From assembly GCA_036375695.1 (NCBI GenBank), contig DASVBU010000046.1, positions 1 through 44,257 on the forward strand: a stretch of 44,257 nucleotides of DNA, written 5' to 3'. Positions within the stretch are counted from its first letter, which is position 1; the number at the start of each line of letters is the position of its first letter. This DNA is from ZC4RG35 sp036375695. Its GTDB lineage: Bacteria; Actinomycetota; Acidimicrobiia; Spongiisociales; ZC4RG35. Position numbers and translations under genes: made by a program. This document shows, piece after piece, positions 30,900-40,022 of this stretch. Below the pieces are notes generated by a model. The model worked only from the letters and a program-made list of their open reading frames with translations. It searched no databases and had not been told where the DNA came from.

Positions 30900-31502
30900 C
30901 CCGTAGTAGGACAGCACCTGAAGCTCGTGGGACAGGTCGACCTGGCGGACCGCGACGCCGTCGGGCACCTCGATGCGGATCGGGGCGAAGTTGAGCATCG
31001 ATCGGATCCCCGCCTCCACCAATAGGTCGGCAACCGTCTGCGCGGCCGATGCGGGCACCGCCAGGATCGCCATGTCGAACACACCCGCCCTGACGTCATC
31101 CGGCATCACGGCCGTGTCCCGGATCGTGAGGCCCGCCACCGTGGCGCCGATGCGTCGAGAGTCGTTGTCGTAGACGGCGGTCACGTCGAAGCCGCGTTTG
31201 GCGAGGGCCGTGTAGCCGGCCAGGGCCGTGCCCAGGTTCCCCGCCCCGATGATCCCCACCCGGCGCCGCTTGTCCAGGCCGAGCTCGCGGCGGATCCGGT
31301 CGGCCAGGGCGGCGGTGGAGTAGCCCACGCCCCTGGTTCCCTGGAAGCCCAGCGACGCGAGATCGCGACGCACGTTGGCGGCCGTGACCCGGGCCGCCTC
31401 GGCGAGGGTCGCCGAGCTCACCGTCTCCCACCCGGAGTGCTCCTCGAGCAACCTCAAGTATCGGGGGAGCCGGGCCACCGTCGCCGGAGATAGCTCGCTC
31501 AT
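30897..31502 (-). CDS. rex: Redox-sensing transcriptional repressor Rex
   Basis: 201 residues. An N-terminal winged helix (1-78) with the family pattern LPRYLRLLEE, TAANVRRDLASLG and GTRGVGYS is followed by a Rossmann domain with GIIGAGNLGTAL (83-94) and YDND (111-114). Rex leaves DNA when NADH/NAD+ rises and so controls respiratory genes; the nuo, lut and cytochrome operons are natural targets, but I see no clear operator. ATG 31502 is eight bases after TATCGT; the longer upstream frame is rejected because it covers the divergent gene. Confidence 0.95.
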   Translation of the reverse strand: MSELSPATVARLPRYLRLLEEHSGWETVSSATLAEAARVTAANVRRDLASLGFQGTRGVGYSTAALADRIRRELGLDKRRRVGIIGAGNLGTALAGYTALAKRGFDVTAVYDNDSRRIGATVAGLTIRDTAVMPDDVRAGVFDMAILAVPASAAQTVADLLVEAGIRSMLNFAPIRIEVPDGVAVRQVDLSHELQVLSYYG

Positions 31503-31565
31503 CGCGGGCGACGATAACCCTGCGCCGTGTTCTCCGAGGAACCGGCAGCCTCTACCCTGCGCCCG

Positions 31566-32804
31566 ATGGATTCGTCCGGTGTCCTCGTGGTCGGTGGCGG
31601 TCCCGCCGGCAGCGCCGCCGCCTTCTGGCTGGCGCGGGCGGGGCACGACGTCACCCTGGTGGAGGCGAAGGAGTATCCCCGGGACAAGACCTGCGGCGAT
31701 GGTCTGACGCCCCGTGCCGTCTACCACCTCACCGACATGGGGTTCGACTTCGACACCCCGGCGTTCCACCGTGTCGACGGCCTGCGGTCCTATGCCGGCG
31801 ACGACCTGATGATCGAGATGAGCTGGCCGGAGCACTCCAAATACCCCGACTGGGGAGGGGTGATCCGACGCCGCGACCTCGACGAGCAGGTGGCCCGTCT
31901 CGCGGAGAAAGAGGGTGTGACCGTCCGTCAGAAGACCATCGCCACGCCTGTCCTCGAGGACGGCCGAGTGGTCGCCGTCGACCTCTCCTCCGACGGCGAG
32001 GTGGAGCGGGTGACGCCGAAGATCACCGTCGTCGCCGATGGCTCCCAGAACCGCTTCGGTAGGGAGCTCGGGGTGATGCGTCGCAAGGACTATCCCCTCG
32101 GTTTGGCCGCCCGCGGCTACTACTCGTCGCCCCGGTCCACGGATTCCTTCTTGGAGAGCCAGCTCGACCTACGCGACCCCACCGGGGCGACCATGCCCGG
32201 CTACGGCTGGGTCTTCCCGCTCGGTGACGGGACGGTGAACGTCGGGGTCGGGCTCCTCTCCACCTTCACCAGGTGGAAGGACGTCAACACCACCAGGATG
32301 ATGAACGACTACGTGGCGACCGCACCCGACTACTGGGGGCTGTCGGAGGAGACCCGGCTCTCCAAGCCGATGGGCGGGAAGCTGATCATGTCCTACTCCA
32401 GGGGCCCGCTCGTCGGCCCCAATTGGGTGGTCGTCGGTGACGCCGCCGGGGCCATCAACCCCTGGAACGGCGAGGGCATCTCGTACGCCTACGAGACCGG
32501 GCGGCTGGCCGCCGGGTACGTGAGCCAGGCGATCGGGGCCGACGATCCCAGCCTGCTCCATCGCTACCCGCAGCACCTCGAGGACGAGTTCGGTCTCTAC
32601 TACAAGATGGCCCGGATCTTCGTGAAGGCCATCGGCCGCCCCCAGGTGATGCGGACCCTTGCCCACACGGGCCTGCGCAACCGACCCCTCATGGAGTGGA
32701 CGCTCAAGGTGATGTCCAACCTCCTCGACGAGGAGGAGAAGCAGTTCGGCGAGCGGGTGTACGACGCCCTCGCCGGAATCGTGAGGGTGCTGCCGGTGAG
32801 GTGA
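31566..32804 (+). CDS. Geranylgeranyl reductase-family flavoprotein (menaquinone/isoprenoid reductase)
   Basis: 412 residues. FAD-binding GGGPAGSAAA (10-19), YPRDKTCGDGLTPRA, a PxYGWVFPLGDGTVNVGVGL block and VVVGDAAGAINPWNGEGISYA are the geranylgeranyl reductase-family motifs. In mycobacteria MenJ reduces one double bond of the menaquinone side chain; the quinone-using neighbours favour that role, but lipid or carotenoid reduction is possible. ATG 31566 is seven bases after TACCCT. A short hairpin (cgggc-ttc-gcccg, 32806-32818) follows the stop. Confidence 0.9.
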   Translation: MDSSGVLVVGGGPAGSAAAFWLARAGHDVTLVEAKEYPRDKTCGDGLTPRAVYHLTDMGFDFDTPAFHRVDGLRSYAGDDLMIEMSWPEHSKYPDWGGVIRRRDLDEQVARLAEKEGVTVRQKTIATPVLEDGRVVAVDLSSDGEVERVTPKITVVADGSQNRFGRELGVMRRKDYPLGLAARGYYSSPRSTDSFLESQLDLRDPTGATMPGYGWVFPLGDGTVNVGVGLLSTFTRWKDVNTTRMMNDYVATAPDYWGLSEETRLSKPMGGKLIMSYSRGPLVGPNWVVVGDAAGAINPWNGEGISYAYETGRLAAGYVSQAIGADDPSLLHRYPQHLEDEFGLYYKMARIFVKAIGRPQVMRTLAHTGLRNRPLMEWTLKVMSNLLDEEEKQFGERVYDALAGIVRVLPVR

Positions 32805-32805
32805 T

Positions 32806-32930
32806 CGGGCTTCGCCCGAGTACCTCGTGTCCCGTACCCCGTACCCGTCCTGGGGCGTCCTGCGTTCACTACTCCTCCGTAGCGGGCGAAAAGTGCATCG
32901 GAGTGCGAGGTACGAGGTACCTGATACCCC
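32806..32930. repeat. GTACNNN heptamer repeat, locus 3, with two inverted arms
   Basis: After a small hairpin at 32806-32818, four 7-nt units run 32820-32847 (gtacctc, gtgtccc, gtacccc, gtacccg) and four more run 32903-32930 (gtgcgag, gtacgag, gtacctg, atacccc). The arms are partly inverted: gtacctcgt and acgaggtac. The 55 bp between hold no gene. Confidence 0.75.
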
Positions 32931-32965
32931 TCACCCGTGATTTACTCCGCCTCCGAGGCCGGCTC

Positions 32966-32971
32966 TATGCT
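32966..32971 (+). promoter_or_regulatory. -10 element of the nuo operon
   Basis: TATGCT ends seven bases before the GTG of nuoA; there is no ribosome-binding site, so a leaderless nuo mRNA is predicted. TTACTC lies 18 bp upstream as a weak -35. Confidence 0.55.
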
Positions 32972-32978
32972 CACCCGG

Positions 32979-33380
32979 GTGACATTGGCCGACTATTTGC
33001 CCATTGCGGTGATGCTGGTCCTGGCCGCAGGGTTCGTCGCCGTTTCCCTGATCGCATCGAGACTGGTTCGGCCCGACAACCCCACACCGGAGAAGCTGGC
33101 CCCCTACGAGTCGGGGATCCTCCCCGAGACCGAGCCGTCACAGCGCTTCCCCGTCAAGTTCTATCTGGTGGCGATGCTCTTCGTCGTCTTCGACGTCGAG
33201 ATCATCTTCTACTTCGCCTACGCCGCCATCTGGACCGACCTGGGCTGGTATGGCGTCGCCGCCATGCTGATCTTCACCTTCTTCGTCGCCGAGACGCTGG
33301 CGTACGTGTGGAAGCGCGGCGCCCTCGACTGGAACGTCCACCAGCGTCGCCGCTACCTCGAGAGGGAGGAGGCAGCCTGA
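32979..33380 (+). CDS. nuoA: NADH-quinone oxidoreductase subunit A
   Basis: 133 residues, three membrane helices. Typical NuoA blocks: PEKLAPYESGI and FPVKFYLVAMLFVVFDVEIIFYF. GTG 32979 is preferred to the upstream ATG in the same frame because it matches the family N-terminus and the -10 spacing. First gene of the nuo operon; ends in TGATG with nuoB. Confidence 0.95.
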   Translation: MTLADYLPIAVMLVLAAGFVAVSLIASRLVRPDNPTPEKLAPYESGILPETEPSQRFPVKFYLVAMLFVVFDVEIIFYFAYAAIWTDLGWYGVAAMLIFTFFVAETLAYVWKRGALDWNVHQRRRYLEREEAA

Positions 33381-33847
33381 TGGCGACCACCGCACCCGGC
33401 AACCTGCTCATGACCAAGCTGGAGTGGGCCGCCAACTGGGCCCGGACCCGCTCCATGTTCCCGGCCACCTTCGGGCTGGCCTGTTGCGCCATCGAGATGA
33501 TGGCCACCGGCGCCGCCCACTACGACCTGGCCCGGTTCGGGATGGAGGTGTTCCGCGCCTCGCCACGGCAGGCCGACCTGATGATCGTCGCCGGACGGGT
33601 GAGCCAGAAGATGGCCCCCGTGCTGCGCCAGGTCTACGACCAGATGCCCGATCCCAAGTGGGTGATCTCCATGGGCGTGTGCGCCTCGACCGGCGGGATG
33701 TTCAACAACTACGCACTGGTCCAGGGAGTGGATCAGGTCGTCCCCGTGGACGTCTACATTCCCGGCTGCCCGCCAGGTCCACAGAGTCTCATGCACGGCA
33801 TCCTGACCTTGCACGACAAGATCATGTCCGGGGAGATCCGGAATTGA
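33380..33847 (+). CDS. nuoB: NADH-quinone oxidoreductase subunit B
   Basis: 155 residues. Carries the N2 [4Fe-4S] cluster next to the quinone site: the adjacent cysteines in LACCAIEMM, plus GVCAS and GCPPGP. ATG 33380 shares its A with the nuoA stop. Confidence 0.97.
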   Translation: MATTAPGNLLMTKLEWAANWARTRSMFPATFGLACCAIEMMATGAAHYDLARFGMEVFRASPRQADLMIVAGRVSQKMAPVLRQVYDQMPDPKWVISMGVCASTGGMFNNYALVQGVDQVVPVDVYIPGCPPGPQSLMHGILTLHDKIMSGEIRN

Positions 33848-34317
33848 TCGCGCCGCTCGAAGCCCTGGCCGAGCGGTTTCCGGACGTCGTGTGGGAGGAG
33901 TCCCACGGGCAGCAGGTGGCCCGCGTCCCGAACGAGCTCTGGTTCGACTTCGCCACCGCGGTCAGGGATGCGGGGTTCGGGCTGTGCTCCGACGTCACCG
34001 CCGTCGACTGGTATCGCGACCGACCGGACCGCTTCGAGGTGGTCGCCAACGTGACCTCGATGAGCATCCCGGCGCGGCTCCGCATGATCACCACCGCGGG
34101 CCGTGACGACCCGAGAGTGGCCTCACTCACGCCGCTGTGGCCGGGTGCCAACTTCGCCGAGCGTGAGGTCTGGGACATGTTCGGCATCACCTTCGAGGGC
34201 CATCCCGACCTGACCCGGATCCTCATGCCCGACGACTGGGAGGGCTACCCCTTGCGCAAGGACTTCGGCGTCGGCTCCGTCCCCGTCCAGTTCAAGGAAT
34301 CACCGAAGGCGATCTGA
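33844..34317 (+). CDS. nuoC: NADH-quinone oxidoreductase subunit C
   Basis: 157 residues, the 30-kDa subunit of the peripheral arm. The C-terminal signature AEREVWDMFGITFEGHPDLTRIL and DDWEGYPLRKDF are typical. It starts at TTG 33844, overlapping the nuoB stop (TTGA). Separate from nuoD, not fused. Confidence 0.95.
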   Translation: MIAPLEALAERFPDVVWEESHGQQVARVPNELWFDFATAVRDAGFGLCSDVTAVDWYRDRPDRFEVVANVTSMSIPARLRMITTAGRDDPRVASLTPLWPGANFAEREVWDMFGITFEGHPDLTRILMPDDWEGYPLRKDFGVGSVPVQFKESPKAI

Positions 34318-35654
34318 TGAGCGACACACGCCTTGTCGACGTCTGGGTGGCCGGCACCGAAGAGCCCGAGTTCCTGCCCACCGACGAAGGTCGGCAGGAG
34401 ATCGCCCCCGAGGAGAGCGGACGCCGGCTCGACGAGCAATACGGACGCGTGGTCGTCGACGACTACGTCTTCGACGACGAGGTCCCCGAGGAGGAGCGGA
34501 TGCTCCTCAACATGGGCCCGCAGCACCCGTCCACCCACGGTGTGCTCCGGCTCCAGCTCGAGCTGGAGGGCGAGCTGGTGCGGCGGTGCAAGCCGATCAT
34601 CGGCTACCTCCACACGGGCATGGAGAAGACCGGCGAGCAGCTGTCCTTTCTCCAGGGCCCCACCAACGTCACCCGGATGGACTACCTGTCGCCGTTCCAC
34701 AACGAGCTGGCGTTCTCGCTCGCCGTGGAGCGGTTGCTCGACATCGAGGTCCCGCCGAGGGCGCAGGCGATCCGGGTGCTGATGACGGAGCTGAACCGGA
34801 TCTCCTCGCACCTCGTCGCCCTGGCCACCAACGGCATGGACATCGGGGCGATCTCGATGATGATCTACGGCTTCCGCGACCGGGAGATGATCCTCGAGTT
34901 CTTCGAGAAGACCACCGGTCTGCGGATGAACCACAACTACATCCGACCCGGCGGAGTGGCCGTCGACCTCCATCCCGGGTGGAAGGACGACATCGACGAG
35001 ATCCTGAAGACCATCCCGAAGAAGGTCCAGGAGTACCACGACCTCCTCACCAACAACCCGATCTGGCAGGCCCGTACCGTCGGCGTCGGGGTGATCACCG
35101 CCGAGGAGGCCGTCGCCTACAGCATCACCGGCCCCACACTCCGCGCCGCCGGCGTCGACTGGGACATCCGCAAGGTCTTCCCCTACTCGGGGATCGAGCA
35201 ATACGAGTTCGACGTCGTCACCGGTGAGAACGGTGACGTGTTCGACCGCTATCGCGTCCGCATCGACGAGATCCTCGAGTCGCTCAAGATCGTGGAGCAG
35301 GTCACCGACGCCATGCCCAAGGGCGACTACCGGGTCGACGACACCAAGGTCACCCCGCCTCCCCGACAGCGCATCGACGAGTCGATGGAGGCGCTGATCC
35401 ACCACTTCAAGCTGTACACGGAGGGTTTCCGGGTCCCGGCCGGCGAGACCTACGTGGCGGTGGAGTCCCCGCGTGGCGAGCTCGGCTGCTACCTGGTCTC
35501 CGACGGTGGCGCCAAGCCCTATCGGATGCACATCCGGGCGCCCTCCTTCTACAACCTGCAGGGGCTCCCGATCGCGATGGCCGACAGCATCGTGGCCGAC
35601 ACCATCGCCACCATCGCCTCCATGGACCCGGTGATGGGAGACGTCGACCGATGA
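34317..35654 (+). CDS. nuoD: NADH-quinone oxidoreductase subunit D
   Basis: 445 residues, the 49-kDa subunit that with NuoB forms the quinone pocket. NMGPQHPSTHGVLR with its quinone-pocket His, HTGMEKTGE and MDPVMGDVDR at the C-terminus are conserved. An acidic N-terminal extension of about 55 residues precedes the core. Overlaps nuoC and nuoE. Confidence 0.96.
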   Translation: MSDTRLVDVWVAGTEEPEFLPTDEGRQEIAPEESGRRLDEQYGRVVVDDYVFDDEVPEEERMLLNMGPQHPSTHGVLRLQLELEGELVRRCKPIIGYLHTGMEKTGEQLSFLQGPTNVTRMDYLSPFHNELAFSLAVERLLDIEVPPRAQAIRVLMTELNRISSHLVALATNGMDIGAISMMIYGFRDREMILEFFEKTTGLRMNHNYIRPGGVAVDLHPGWKDDIDEILKTIPKKVQEYHDLLTNNPIWQARTVGVGVITAEEAVAYSITGPTLRAAGVDWDIRKVFPYSGIEQYEFDVVTGENGDVFDRYRVRIDEILESLKIVEQVTDAMPKGDYRVDDTKVTPPPRQRIDESMEALIHHFKLYTEGFRVPAGETYVAVESPRGELGCYLVSDGGAKPYRMHIRAPSFYNLQGLPIAMADSIVADTIATIASMDPVMGDVDR

Positions 35655-36271
35655 GCATCTGGGACGAGGCGACCCAGGAGCGGGCCCGCCGGATCGTGGC
35701 GCGGTACCCCGAGAAGCGGTCGGCCATCATGCCGCTCCTCTACCTGGCCATGTCCGTCGACGGCTACCTCACCGAGGAGGGGATGGCCGAGGTCGCGGAG
35801 TGGACGGGTCTCACGCCGGCCCAGGTGCTCTCGGTTGCCAGCTTCTACACGATGTACAAGCGGGAGCGGACCGGGAAGTACCTGATCTCGTGCTGCACCT
35901 CCCTGTCCTGCATGCTCGCGGGTGGTGACGACGTCCTGCACGCCATCGAGGACGAGTCCGGCGTGCCCGACGGCGAGACCGACGAGGAGGGCCTCCTCAC
36001 CGTGGAGCACGTGGAGTGCATCGGCGCCTGCGGCGGGGCGGTGGCCGTCCAGGTCAACTACGAACTGATCGAGGGTGTCACGCTCGAGAAGGGGAGGGCT
36101 CTGGTTCGCTGGCTCAGGGAGGGTCGTCCCGAAGTGGTCAACACCGACGAGATGCAGACCCTCTTCGGGACCCGCACCTCCTTCGACTGGGCGATCAAGG
36201 AGGAGGGTGGGGCGGTGGGCCCGTACCCGGCTTTCCAGCCCCTCGGCACGGTGGGAGGAGCCGAAGAGTGA
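35651..36271 (+). CDS. nuoE: NADH-quinone oxidoreductase subunit E
   Basis: 206 residues, slightly longer than usual because of the C-terminal tail. The [2Fe-2S] N1a ligands are in CCTSLSC and VECIGACGGA. Part of the NADH dehydrogenase module with NuoF and NuoG. ATG 35651 overlaps the nuoD stop. Confidence 0.95.
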   Translation: MSIWDEATQERARRIVARYPEKRSAIMPLLYLAMSVDGYLTEEGMAEVAEWTGLTPAQVLSVASFYTMYKRERTGKYLISCCTSLSCMLAGGDDVLHAIEDESGVPDGETDEEGLLTVEHVECIGACGGAVAVQVNYELIEGVTLEKGRALVRWLREGRPEVVNTDEMQTLFGTRTSFDWAIKEEGGAVGPYPAFQPLGTVGGAEE

Positions 36272-37593
36272 GCACCCTCATCGTCACCCGGCGGATGAGC
36301 GAGCACCCCGCCGACTCCCACACCATGGAGCGGTACCTGGCCACGGGCGGCTACGAACAGGCGCGCCGCGCCGTGACCACGATGAACCGGGACCAACTGG
36401 TCGAGGAGGTGAAGGCCTCGGGCCTGCTCGGCCGGGGCGGCGCCGCGTTCTCCGCCGGCCTGAAGTGGAGCTTCCTCGCCCCGGAGCGCCCTGCCTACCT
36501 GGTGGTCAACGGCGACGAATCGGAGCCGGGCACGTTCAAGGACCGCCAGCTGCTGGAGCGTGACCCCCACCAGCTGGTGGAGGGGATCATCATCACCGCC
36601 TTCGCCAACGAGGTGCATCACGCCTTCGTCTACATCCGGGGCGAGTACCCCAAGCCCGCCCGTCGTCTCCAACGCGCCGTGGACGAGGCCTACGAGAGGG
36701 GCTTCCTGGGCAAGGGGATCTTCGGCACCGACTACGACCTCGAGGTGACGGTCCATCTCGGCGCTGGGGCCTACATCTGCGGCGAGGAGACCGCCCTGCT
36801 CGAGTCGCTCGAGGGGAAGCGCGGTGAGCCCCGGCTCAAGCCGCCCTACTTCCCGGCGGCCAAGGGCCTCTACATGAAGCCGACGATCGTCAACAACGTC
36901 GAGACCGTCTCCAACATCCCGCACGTCCTCGCCATGGGGGCGGCGAGGTACGCCGAGGTGTCGTCCAGCCCCGACACCGGGACCTTCCTCATGTCCCTCT
37001 CCGGCCATGTCCGCAAGCCCGGCAACTACGAGGTGCTCCACGGGATCACCTGGCGAGAGCTGATCTACGAGATCGGTGGCGGCATACCCGACGACAGGGA
37101 GCTCAAGGCCTGGATCCCGGGTGGTGCATCCGCGCCGTGGTTCGTGCCCGAGCACCACCTCGACCTGGAGATCACAAAGGACGCCGTCGCCGGCGCCGGC
37201 TCCATGATCGGGTCGGGCGCCGTGATCGTCATGGACGAGGACACCTGCGTCGTCCGCGCCGCCGAGCGGGTCGTGCGCTTCTATGCGCACGAGTCGTGCG
37301 GCCAGTGCACCCCGTGCCGGGAGGGGACGACCTGGATGGAGATGATCCTGCGCCGCATCGAAGAGGGCCAGGGCAGGGCCATCGACCTCGATCTTCTGGT
37401 CGACGTGTCCGACGGAATCAGCGTCGGTCTCAACTGGCCGCCCAAGATGACCACGATCTGCCCGCTCGGCCCGTCGGCGGTGTCGCCGGTCATCGCCCTC
37501 AAGGATTACTTCCGGGACGAGGTGCAGGCACACGTCGAGAACGGGGGCTGCCCGTTCCCACAGACCCGGGCACCTGCAGGGGCCAGCGCATGA
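36268..37593 (+). CDS. nuoF: NADH-quinone oxidoreductase subunit F
   Basis: 441 residues, the NADH- and FMN-binding subunit. NADH loop GLLGRGGAAFSAGLKW, FMN loop GAGAYICGEETALLESLEG, and N3 [4Fe-4S] ligands in SCGQCTPCREG and TICPLGPS. GTG 36268 overlaps the nuoE stop (GTGA). Confidence 0.97.
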   Translation: MSTLIVTRRMSEHPADSHTMERYLATGGYEQARRAVTTMNRDQLVEEVKASGLLGRGGAAFSAGLKWSFLAPERPAYLVVNGDESEPGTFKDRQLLERDPHQLVEGIIITAFANEVHHAFVYIRGEYPKPARRLQRAVDEAYERGFLGKGIFGTDYDLEVTVHLGAGAYICGEETALLESLEGKRGEPRLKPPYFPAAKGLYMKPTIVNNVETVSNIPHVLAMGAARYAEVSSSPDTGTFLMSLSGHVRKPGNYEVLHGITWRELIYEIGGGIPDDRELKAWIPGGASAPWFVPEHHLDLEITKDAVAGAGSMIGSGAVIVMDEDTCVVRAAERVVRFYAHESCGQCTPCREGTTWMEMILRRIEEGQGRAIDLDLLVDVSDGISVGLNWPPKMTTICPLGPSAVSPVIALKDYFRDEVQAHVENGGCPFPQTRAPAGASA

Positions 37594-40022
37594 CCACCGA
37601 GCGAGAGATGGTCACGATCACCGTCGACGGCGAGGAACGCCAGGTTCCCGCCGGGGAGTTGCTGATCAAGGCCGCCCAGGACACGGGCACCTACATCCCC
37701 AGGTTCTGCTGGCACGAGCGGATGGCACCGGTCGGCATGTGCCGAATGTGCCTGGTGGAGATCGAGACGCCGCGCGGCCCCGCCCTGGTCCCGGCATGCA
37801 CGACCCCGGTCAACGACGGGATGGTGGTGGACACCAAGGGCGAGACCGTGGCCAAGGCCCAGGAGGCGGTCCTCGAGTACCTCCTCATCAACCACCCGCT
37901 CGACTGCCCGGTCTGCGACAAGGGCGGGGAATGCCCGCTCCAGGACCAGGCGCTGTCGCACGGGCCGGGGGAGAGCCGCTTCGTCGAGTTCAAGCGGACG
38001 TTCGAGAAGCCGATCGCCATCAGCGAGCTGGTGCTCCTCGACAGGGAGCGTTGCATCCTCTGCGCCCGTTGCACCCGGTTCTCCGAGGAGGTCTCCGGTG
38101 ACCCGCTCATCGAGTTCATCGACCGGGGCAACCACGTCCAGGTGAACACCTTCCCGGACGAGCCGTTCCGGTCCTACTTCTCCGGCAACACCGTCCAGAT
38201 CTGCCCGGTGGGGGCGCTGACCGCCAAGCCATATCGCTTCAGGGCGCGCCCGTGGGACCTGGAGAAGGTGGAGAGCTCGTCGCTCTTCGACACCGCCCAT
38301 CCGCGGATCGAGATCCATGCCAGCCACGACCAGGTGCTGCGGTTCATGGGCGTGGACAACGACGCCACGAACCACGGCTGGCTCTCCGACAAGGATCGGT
38401 TCGGCTTTCAGTACATCTCCTCGGAGGACCGGGTCACCGTCCCCCTGATGCGTCGCGACGGCGACCTCGTCCCGGTGGAGTGGCACGAGGCGCTGGAGAC
38501 GGTGGCCGATCGCCTCGGCCTCATCAAGGACGAGAGCGGCGGCGAGGCACTGGCCGTGCTCGGTGGCGCCCAGGGCACCAACGAGGACGCCTACGCACTC
38601 TCCAGGTTCGCCCGCTCGGTACTCGGCACCAACAACGTCGACGCCAGGATGGACGACGCACTGGCGTCCCATTTCCTGGCCGCCACGGTCGACAGGGCCC
38701 TGATCTCGGACCTCGACACCGCCGACACCATCGTGGTGTGGGGCCCCGACCTCAAGGAGGAGCACCCAACCCTCTACCTTCGCGCCCGCCGTGCCGCCCA
38801 GGACCTGGGCGTCACCCTCGTCATCGTCCACCCCCGGGCCAATGGTCTCGACGACCGGGCCGCCCTCCGGATCGGCTACCGGCCGGGCGGTGGCTTCGCA
38901 CTCCTCCAGTCGATGGCGGCGGGCGAGCATCCCGAGTTCGAGGCCGCCATCGCGGGAAAGCGTGTCGTGTGCCTCGTGGGCATGACCGACCTGGCCGACG
39001 GTCCCAAGCTGGCGGAGTCGGTGGCCGCCTACGTCCGATCCAAGGCGGCGAGCTGTCGGGTGCTGCCCCTCAACTCCCGGGCCAACACCTACGGCGCCCT
39101 CGACATGGGTCTGGCGCCGGACCTCCTCCCCGGGCGGGTCGCCTTGGACGCCGACGCGGCACATCGCCTCGTCTCGAGCTGGGGTGACATCCCCACCCGA
39201 CCCGGTCGGGACACGAGAGGCATCCTCGAAGGTCTGGCGTCGGGGGAGATCCGGGGGCTACTGCTGGTCGGTGCCGACCCGGTCCGGGACGTACCGGCCC
39301 CCGGCGTCGCCGTCGAGGCCCTGGAGGCCGCCGAGTTCGTGGTGTCCATCGACACCTTCGTCCACGACTCCAACCGGGGCGCCGACGTCATCCTGCCGGC
39401 TTCCACGCTGTCCGAGAAGGACGGCACGGTGACCAACGTCGAGGGTCGCGTGCAGCTCCTGAACCAGATTCGCCGGCCCCCGGGCCAGGCCCGGAGCGAC
39501 TGGTCGATCCTCGAGGATCTGGCCGCACTGATCAGCGCGCCCATGGGGCTGAGCTCGGCCGAGACCATTGCCAAGGAGATCGCCGAGGTCGCCCCGGCAT
39601 ACACCGGCGTCACGTGGGACCTGCTCGATTGGGATCGCCGTGATGGGGTCGTCGTCCCGATGGAGGGGGAGGCCCCGCTCACCTACATCCCGGTCGTGCT
39701 GGAGGGGCCGGGTGCGCCACAGGCCGAGTTCACACTCCACGCCGCCCGGGTGATGTACGACGACGGTGTCCGGCTTCGCCACTCGCCGGCGTTGCGCAAA
39801 CTCGCTCCGGGCCCGGTGGCGAAGATCAACCCCGCCGACGCGCCCAAGCTGGGCGCGCGCCAGGGGGTGAAGGTGCGGCTGGTGACCCGGCACGGCGAGG
39901 GTGAGTTCGAGATTTCCCTCGACGAGGGAACCCCCTCCGGCGTCGTCTATGTGCCGATCAACCAGCGCGGCGGGGCGCAGCTGGGAACCGACCCCGTGGT
40001 GAGAGTGACGGTGGTGACGTGA
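37590..40022 (+). CDS. nuoG: NADH-quinone oxidoreductase subunit G
   Basis: 810 residues. N-terminal [2Fe-2S] and [4Fe-4S] motifs: CWHERMAPVGMCRMC with PACTTP, CPVCDKGGECPLQDQ, and CILCARCTRF with CPVGALT. A long molybdopterin-oxidoreductase-like domain follows (about 220-810), with no sign of active molybdenum ligation, as in other NuoG. ATG 37590 overlaps nuoF; the stop overlaps nuoH. Confidence 0.96.
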   Translation: MTTEREMVTITVDGEERQVPAGELLIKAAQDTGTYIPRFCWHERMAPVGMCRMCLVEIETPRGPALVPACTTPVNDGMVVDTKGETVAKAQEAVLEYLLINHPLDCPVCDKGGECPLQDQALSHGPGESRFVEFKRTFEKPIAISELVLLDRERCILCARCTRFSEEVSGDPLIEFIDRGNHVQVNTFPDEPFRSYFSGNTVQICPVGALTAKPYRFRARPWDLEKVESSSLFDTAHPRIEIHASHDQVLRFMGVDNDATNHGWLSDKDRFGFQYISSEDRVTVPLMRRDGDLVPVEWHEALETVADRLGLIKDESGGEALAVLGGAQGTNEDAYALSRFARSVLGTNNVDARMDDALASHFLAATVDRALISDLDTADTIVVWGPDLKEEHPTLYLRARRAAQDLGVTLVIVHPRANGLDDRAALRIGYRPGGGFALLQSMAAGEHPEFEAAIAGKRVVCLVGMTDLADGPKLAESVAAYVRSKAASCRVLPLNSRANTYGALDMGLAPDLLPGRVALDADAAHRLVSSWGDIPTRPGRDTRGILEGLASGEIRGLLLVGADPVRDVPAPGVAVEALEAAEFVVSIDTFVHDSNRGADVILPASTLSEKDGTVTNVEGRVQLLNQIRRPPGQARSDWSILEDLAALISAPMGLSSAETIAKEIAEVAPAYTGVTWDLLDWDRRDGVVVPMEGEAPLTYIPVVLEGPGAPQAEFTLHAARVMYDDGVRLRHSPALRKLAPGPVAKINPADAPKLGARQGVKVRLVTRHGEGEFEISLDEGTPSGVVYVPINQRGGAQLGTDPVVRVTVVT

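Noticed and set aside
34245..36057. Long antisense frames over nuoD and nuoE
   Set aside because: NuoD and NuoE are unmistakable on the plus strand; the antisense frames mirror their codon pattern.
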